Positions 60,671-64,000 of a DNA stretch of 64,000 bases are shown here, piece by piece; within the stretch, counting starts at the first letter, position 1; each line of letters opens with the position of its first letter. The stretch is from Actinocrinis sp035605935. Its GTDB lineage: Bacteria > Actinomycetota > Actinomycetes > Streptomycetales > Catenulisporaceae. The stretch is taken from assembly GCF_035605935.1 (NCBI RefSeq), contig NZ_DATNGK010000266.1, positions 1-64,000 on the forward strand. Direction: 5' to 3'. The position numbers and the translations under genes were made by a program. The notes beneath the pieces are model-generated. The model saw only the letters and a list, made by a program, of their open reading frames with translations. It had not been told where the DNA came from and did no database searches.

Positions 60671-61338
60671 CCGGCTCGCTCCCGTCGTGGTCGCCGCTCA
60701 ACGACCCGCAGTTGTCCGCGCAGATTCAGGCCCGGCTCGCCAACGGGCAGGAGAAGACGCGGGTCGAGGCGCAACGCGATTTGTACTTCCTTGAGCGGTT
60801 CGAATGGCGCGAGTACCCCGCCAAGTGCGGACGCTGGCATTTGGGCGAGGCCGGGTCGTTCACGCTGACCGGCGGCAGCAACCTTTCGGGGCCGTGGACC
60901 AAGATGGACTGGAGCCCGGACTACCGGTGGGTGCTGCTGCTCGATCCGGCCAGCCGGCAGCCGATCGCCGCCCATATCGTCAACGACTGGTGGGTCGAGG
61001 ATCCGAAGGCGCGTCAGGTCGTGCCGGTAGCCAACGGGGTGACGAGCTTCTGGTTCGCGGGCAACCCCCTGCTCGGCGGAATGTTCACCCCGGCCGGCAA
61101 CGGCCATCGGGCAGTGTTCGGATACCGCAGCGGGCACTCGGAGGTCGCCAACTTCGTCAACTGGACGAGCGGTCCCGCCCGATTCGAGCAGCTCGCCGCT
61201 CAAGCCGCTTCGTGGACCTACACGGATAAGGTGGCGAGCGAATTCGGTCCCTGGCTCGCCGATCAGCCGCAGCAGCCGCCGCGGCCGCGCCGCTTCAGCC
61301 GCCTGGCCTGGCAGGCCACTACCCCGACGCAGCCATAG
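60667..61338 (+). CDS. Conserved hypothetical protein of the type VII-like locus
   Basis: A 223-residue soluble protein, last gene of the coupled locus. It is Trp-rich (14 Trp), with motifs FLERFEWREYPAKCGRWHLGEAGSF, WTKMDWSPDYRWVLLLDP, HIVNDWWVED and FVNWTSGPARFEQLAAQAASWTY, suggesting a compact beta-rich fold. The C-terminal 30 residues are Pro/Arg/Gln-rich and probably disordered. No signal peptide. Its constant linkage to the WXG genes by overlaps suggests a shared task, but function is unknown. It converges with the ferredoxin gene, 13 bp between stops. Confidence 0.65.
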   Translation: MTGSLPSWSPLNDPQLSAQIQARLANGQEKTRVEAQRDLYFLERFEWREYPAKCGRWHLGEAGSFTLTGGSNLSGPWTKMDWSPDYRWVLLLDPASRQPIAAHIVNDWWVEDPKARQVVPVANGVTSFWFAGNPLLGGMFTPAGNGHRAVFGYRSGHSEVANFVNWTSGPARFEQLAAQAASWTYTDKVASEFGPWLADQPQQPPRPRRFSRLAWQATTPTQP

Positions 61339-61351
61339 CGCCGAGCGGGCG

Positions 61352-61627
61352 CTACAGGCGGGCCGCACCCTCGCGCGCGGCTTTATCCAAGCGCAGGGCG
61401 AGGGCCGGGCAATCGGTCACCGCCCTGCGTGCGTCTGCGAGCAGCTGTGCGGGGATGGCGCGGTCCGCGATGATCGGATAACCCCATTCGTCCAGCGCTA
61501 TGTGTTCGCCGAGCAGTTCGGCGCATAGGCCGTGGCCGCTGCATCTCGTCGGGTCCAGCCGCAATCGAGCGCCCGCGCCCGAAGCAGTGCCGGAGTCTGT
61601 GGCTGCGTTCGTTGCGTGCATCGTCAT
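61352..61627 (-). CDS. [3Fe-4S]-type ferredoxin
   Basis: A 91-residue ferredoxin. The core RLRLDPTRCSGHGLCAELLGEHIALDEWGYPII and TDCPALALRL fits single-cluster ferredoxins with the pattern C-x5-C...CP, which hold a [3Fe-4S] cluster and usually feed cytochromes P450. ATG 61627 overlaps the stop of the NuoF-like gene by 4 bp, so it is the last gene of the electron-transfer operon. Here the neighbours suggest it carries electrons to or from the NuoF-like protein; service to the P450 at 23.4 kb is also conceivable. Confidence 0.88.
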   Translation of the reverse strand: MTMHATNAATDSGTASGAGARLRLDPTRCSGHGLCAELLGEHIALDEWGYPIIADRAIPAQLLADARRAVTDCPALALRLDKAAREGAARL

Positions 61628-62955
61628 CGCCAGTCCTCGTCGGTGCGCGGCGGGTTCATCGGCGAGGGCAGGGGAAGGAACGCGCGGTCGTTCGACGCGA
61701 CGCACATTCCCTGCCCGTGCCGCCATAGCTCCTCTTCGAAGACTGTCAGGGCGCTGCGCACCAGCCGGATACTTCCGTCCGGGTGATGGCAGGCGCCGCG
61801 CCGCTCGATCTGTCCCGCCCAGCGGGACACATCGGCGCGCTCTCGGGCGTGAACGCCCGGCCCCGCGAGTACTCGCAACGCGTGCGCGATGCGTGGCAGA
61901 CCATTGAGGCACGGCCCGCATTGCCCGGCTGACTCGGCGGCGAGGTACGAAACGACCCGCGCGGTCTCCCGCAGTCCGCAGCAGTCAGCGGGCAACGCCG
62001 CCAGCACTCCGGCGCCGAGCGAGGCGCCTTCTGCTCGCAATGCCGCGTTGGTGAGCGGCAGTGCGGTAGCGCGATCCGCGGGCAGCCAGGTGCCGTGGTA
62101 GCCGCCGATCAGCACTGCGCGCGGCGCCGATCCGCCTCCGGCGGCGGCCGTGGCGGCATCGAGCCCGAGCAACTCACCCAGCGGGGCGCCGGGCGCCGTC
62201 TCGATCACCCTCGGGGTCGCGTTCGGCCGGTGCACCGTCGCCAACAGCGTGCCGGGTTCGTCCGAAGTCCCGGCCGCACGAAACCAGCCGGCTCCGTAGT
62301 CTGCGATCAGCGCGAGATGGGCAAGCGTCTCAACGTTCTGCACCAGAGTCGCAGCGCCGCCGATGCCGCGTTCGCTGACGCGCAGCGGCGCGTATCGAGG
62401 CAGCGCAAGGCCGCCCTCGATACGGTGCACAACCGCGGTTTCCTGACCGGCGATGAAACGCGGCGCAGCTTCGACCACCGTGACCGGCACGCGGTCGACA
62501 CCAGCGCGCACTCGCTCCGCGACGGCTTCCCGTACCCGTCTCAGCACCCGTTGATCGGGGTGTATGTATGCGTATGCCTGCCGTGCGCCGACGGCTTCGG
62601 CGGCCAGCTGCAGCCCGTCGAGCACGAGATGCGGGTCCGAGTAAAGCAGGGTTCTGTCTTTGCACGAGGCGGGCTCGCCTTCCGCGCCGTTCGCCACGAC
62701 CACTGCGCCGCCAGCTGCCCGCAATACCGCCTCAAGCTTGCGATAGGTAGGGAATCCGGCTCCGCCCCGACCGGTCAAGCCCGCCGCACGGACCTCGTCT
62801 ATCAACACCTGGGGCGCGCCCCGATACGAGGCGGGACCGTACAGCGCCCGGTGCTGTTCGAGGCTGAGCGACCGGTCGGGGTAAGGCAGAAGCCGGCGGA
62901 AATCGGAGCCTTGGTACACCGACGTATCCGAGGGCTGAGTCGCCATGACGTTCAC
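61624..62955 (-). CDS. NuoF-like NADH dehydrogenase (flavin/iron-sulfur subunit)
   Basis: A 443-residue protein related to the 51-kDa subunit of complex I. It shows GLTGRGGAGFPTYRKLEAVL (FMN/NADH region), VVANGAEGEPASCKDRTLL, the SLBB-like middle and the [4Fe-4S] segment ESAGQCGPCLNGLPRI (first two Cys) with further Cys at the end (ERRGACHHPDG). It lacks the NuoG/NuoE partners and is not in a nuo operon. In this setting it probably oxidises NAD(P)H and hands electrons to the ferredoxin or the ferric-reductase-like membrane protein. Start GTG 62955 overlaps the preceding stop. Confidence 0.87.
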   Translation of the reverse strand: MNVMATQPSDTSVYQGSDFRRLLPYPDRSLSLEQHRALYGPASYRGAPQVLIDEVRAAGLTGRGGAGFPTYRKLEAVLRAAGGAVVVANGAEGEPASCKDRTLLYSDPHLVLDGLQLAAEAVGARQAYAYIHPDQRVLRRVREAVAERVRAGVDRVPVTVVEAAPRFIAGQETAVVHRIEGGLALPRYAPLRVSERGIGGAATLVQNVETLAHLALIADYGAGWFRAAGTSDEPGTLLATVHRPNATPRVIETAPGAPLGELLGLDAATAAAGGGSAPRAVLIGGYHGTWLPADRATALPLTNAALRAEGASLGAGVLAALPADCCGLRETARVVSYLAAESAGQCGPCLNGLPRIAHALRVLAGPGVHARERADVSRWAGQIERRGACHHPDGSIRLVRSALTVFEEELWRHGQGMCVASNDRAFLPLPSPMNPPRTDEDWR

Positions 62956-63572
62956 TGCTGCCTACCCCCGCTGAGTTGTTCGGTCAGGACGGAAACGCGC
63001 GCGGCGCGCGGCACATCGTGCGGCCTTCGACCCTCGCTGACCCGCCAGGCCAGCGCCGCGAGGACGGCGAGGACGCATCCGATGCCGAGGCCGAGCAGCC
63101 AGCCGCTCTGCATGTCGGTGCTGCTGCCGAGGCTGTGTGCGACGGATACCGGCCAGGAGAGGTAAGCCAGCCAGTGCACCCACCGCCAGGTGCGATGCCC
63201 AATCCGGGCGCGAAGCAGGCTCGTGATGATCAGAGCGAGGATGAGGTCGAAGGCGACCGTACCGAGCCCGAGCCACAGTGGCTCGTAAGAGGCGGCGAAC
63301 GGGATTATCGCGTCTGTGAGGCGGATGTTCACGTAGGAGTCGGCGACCGCGGTGACGATATGGATCGCCAGGAAGGCGACCGAAAGTAACGAGATGCTGC
63401 GGTGCAGGCCGACCACGGCGAACCTCGGCAGGCCGGGCAGCCTGCCATGTTTCTGGACCGCGACGCCGAGCACGACGACACCGGTGAGCATGATCAACGA
63501 CACGACGCCGGTGGCTCGGCTGGTGTACCAGAGCGCGGTACTCGACGTGATGCCGCTCGCCGCGGCGCTCAT
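62952..63572 (-). CDS. Ferric reductase-like transmembrane protein
   Basis: A 206-residue membrane protein with six hydrophobic segments, of the ferric-reductase-like/YedZ (MsrQ) superfamily. His residues in the spans (GLHRSISLLSVAFLAIHIVTA and WVHWLAYLSWPVSVAHSLG) are spaced to bind two b-type hemes. It would move electrons across the membrane. It overlaps both neighbours by 4 bp. The ending SVLTEQLSGGRQQ is cytoplasmic. With ApbE upstream, a flavinylated outer partner is expected. Confidence 0.87.
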   Translation of the reverse strand: MSAAASGITSSTALWYTSRATGVVSLIMLTGVVVLGVAVQKHGRLPGLPRFAVVGLHRSISLLSVAFLAIHIVTAVADSYVNIRLTDAIIPFAASYEPLWLGLGTVAFDLILALIITSLLRARIGHRTWRWVHWLAYLSWPVSVAHSLGSSTDMQSGWLLGLGIGCVLAVLAALAWRVSEGRRPHDVPRAARVSVLTEQLSGGRQQ

Positions 63573-64000
63573 CTTCCGATTCCAGTCCCAGGCGAGAGCG
63601 CCGCGCGCATTCCGCCGCCCGCGAGCGAGCCGACTGACTCAGCCTGCTGATCCGGCGGCCAACCGCCAGTGGTCCGCACCCGCCCGTCCAAGTCCACCAA
63701 CCGGGCCGCAATCCCCCGCTGCTCGAAGCGCGCGAGCGCCGCACGCCCCCTGATGATCGCGCCGGTCGCCGCGACGTTCGCGGTGAGACAGTCCGGCGCG
63801 GTGACCGAGACGGTGCGCCACACGGTCGGCGCCGGCAGTCCGTCGCGCGGGTTGAGGATGTGGTGCAGCACGGCGCCGCCGCGTTCCCAGCGCCGAGCGG
63901 TCGTGCTGGAGGTGGCCAGCGCGCCGCCGCGCAACGCGATCGTCTGCGCCGGGCCGGTCGGCGCGTCATCCGGATGACCGGTCACGTCCTGGACCCGCAC
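63569..64000 (-). CDS. FAD:protein FMN transferase (ApbE), C-terminal part (5' end outside window)
   Basis: The C-terminal 143 residues of an ApbE family enzyme, which attaches FMN covalently to Thr in secreted or membrane flavoproteins. Visible hallmarks are ALATSSTTARRWERGGAVLHHILNPRDGLPAPTVWRTVSV (metal- and FAD-binding region) and CLTANVAATGAIIRG. It overlaps the ferric-reductase-like gene by 4 bp. A typical ApbE is 250-330 residues, so about half lies to the right of the window. An FMN-binding-domain protein is probably encoded further upstream. Confidence 0.88.
   Translation of the reverse strand: MRVQDVTGHPDDAPTGPAQTIALRGGALATSSTTARRWERGGAVLHHILNPRDGLPAPTVWRTVSVTAPDCLTANVAATGAIIRGRAALARFEQRGIAARLVDLDGRVRTTGGWPPDQQAESVGSLAGGGMRAALSPGTGIGR

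Overview
The window looks like a chromosomal segment of a soil actinomycete with very GC-rich codons and frequent GTG starts. Markers are a two-domain geosmin synthase, a 6C-type small RNA, a DUF397/Scr1-type regulator pair, DUF3040 and DUF6458 proteins, WXG100-like type VII secretion genes and several secreted polysaccharide enzymes with CBM2 or ricin-type modules. This fits Streptomycetales or Catenulisporales; the genus cannot be read from the window. No rRNA, tRNA, CRISPR array, prophage or complete insertion sequence was seen.

Layout. 1-1.2 kb: 3' end of a phosphocholine-type phospholipase C. 1.3-5.1 kb: a zinc/manganese ABC importer operon (lipoprotein, ATPase, two permeases) with two Zur-like boxes. 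5.2-9.1 kb: a lipase facing a LolA-like protein plus ABC exporter operon. 9.4-14.2 kb: a glutamine-synthetase-like ligase divergent from an APC permease, an amidohydrolase with a CTG start, and a PemK-like protein; ligase and amidohydrolase resemble a split FluG. 14.2-18.1 kb: a Ser/Thr kinase, a Met-rich lipoprotein and an AA10 lytic polysaccharide monooxygenase. 18.5-22.2 kb: geosmin synthase followed by an AAA ATPase. 22.2-28.1 kb: lipoprotein, 6C RNA, cytochrome P450, CBM2-Cip1-like protein, methyltransferase, a MITE-like element and two small conserved genes. 28.2-39.9 kb: housekeeping and signalling genes (SGNH hydrolase, CoaA, CBS protein, two STAS proteins, MFS transporter, second kinase, HTH/DUF397 pair, and a flavin reductase behind an IdeR/DmdR-type iron box). 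39.9-42.7 kb: a caspase-fold protein with a long alpha-solenoid, apparently lacking the catalytic His. 43.0-49.2 kb: a GH16-GH3 beta-glucan operon with a LacI-type operator. 49.3-58.1 kb: a THUMP methyltransferase, membrane protein, DUF1906-like protein, fumarase, alpha-hydroxy-acid oxidase, four-EF-hand protein and AidB-like acyl-CoA dehydrogenase. 58.2-61.3 kb: a four-gene, translationally coupled locus led by WXG100-like proteins. 61.4-64 kb: a ferredoxin, NuoF-like, ferric-reductase-like and ApbE operon running off the right edge.

How it works together. One theme is extracellular attack on plant and fungal polymers (AA10, Cip1-like, GH16, GH3). A second is metal control (Zur boxes, iron box, Met-rich lipoprotein). 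A third is signalling and cell fate (two kinases, STAS proteins, caspase-like protein, HTH/DUF397).

The least explained signals are: (i) a family of about 19-bp palindromes related to TGTCCAGTTCAACTGGACA, in two four-copy intergenic arrays (9.2 and 50.5 kb) and one perfect copy (31.5 kb); (ii) the caspase-solenoid protein; (iii) the type VII-like four-gene locus; (iv) the split FluG-like locus with its CTG start; and (v) the four-gene membrane electron-transfer operon.
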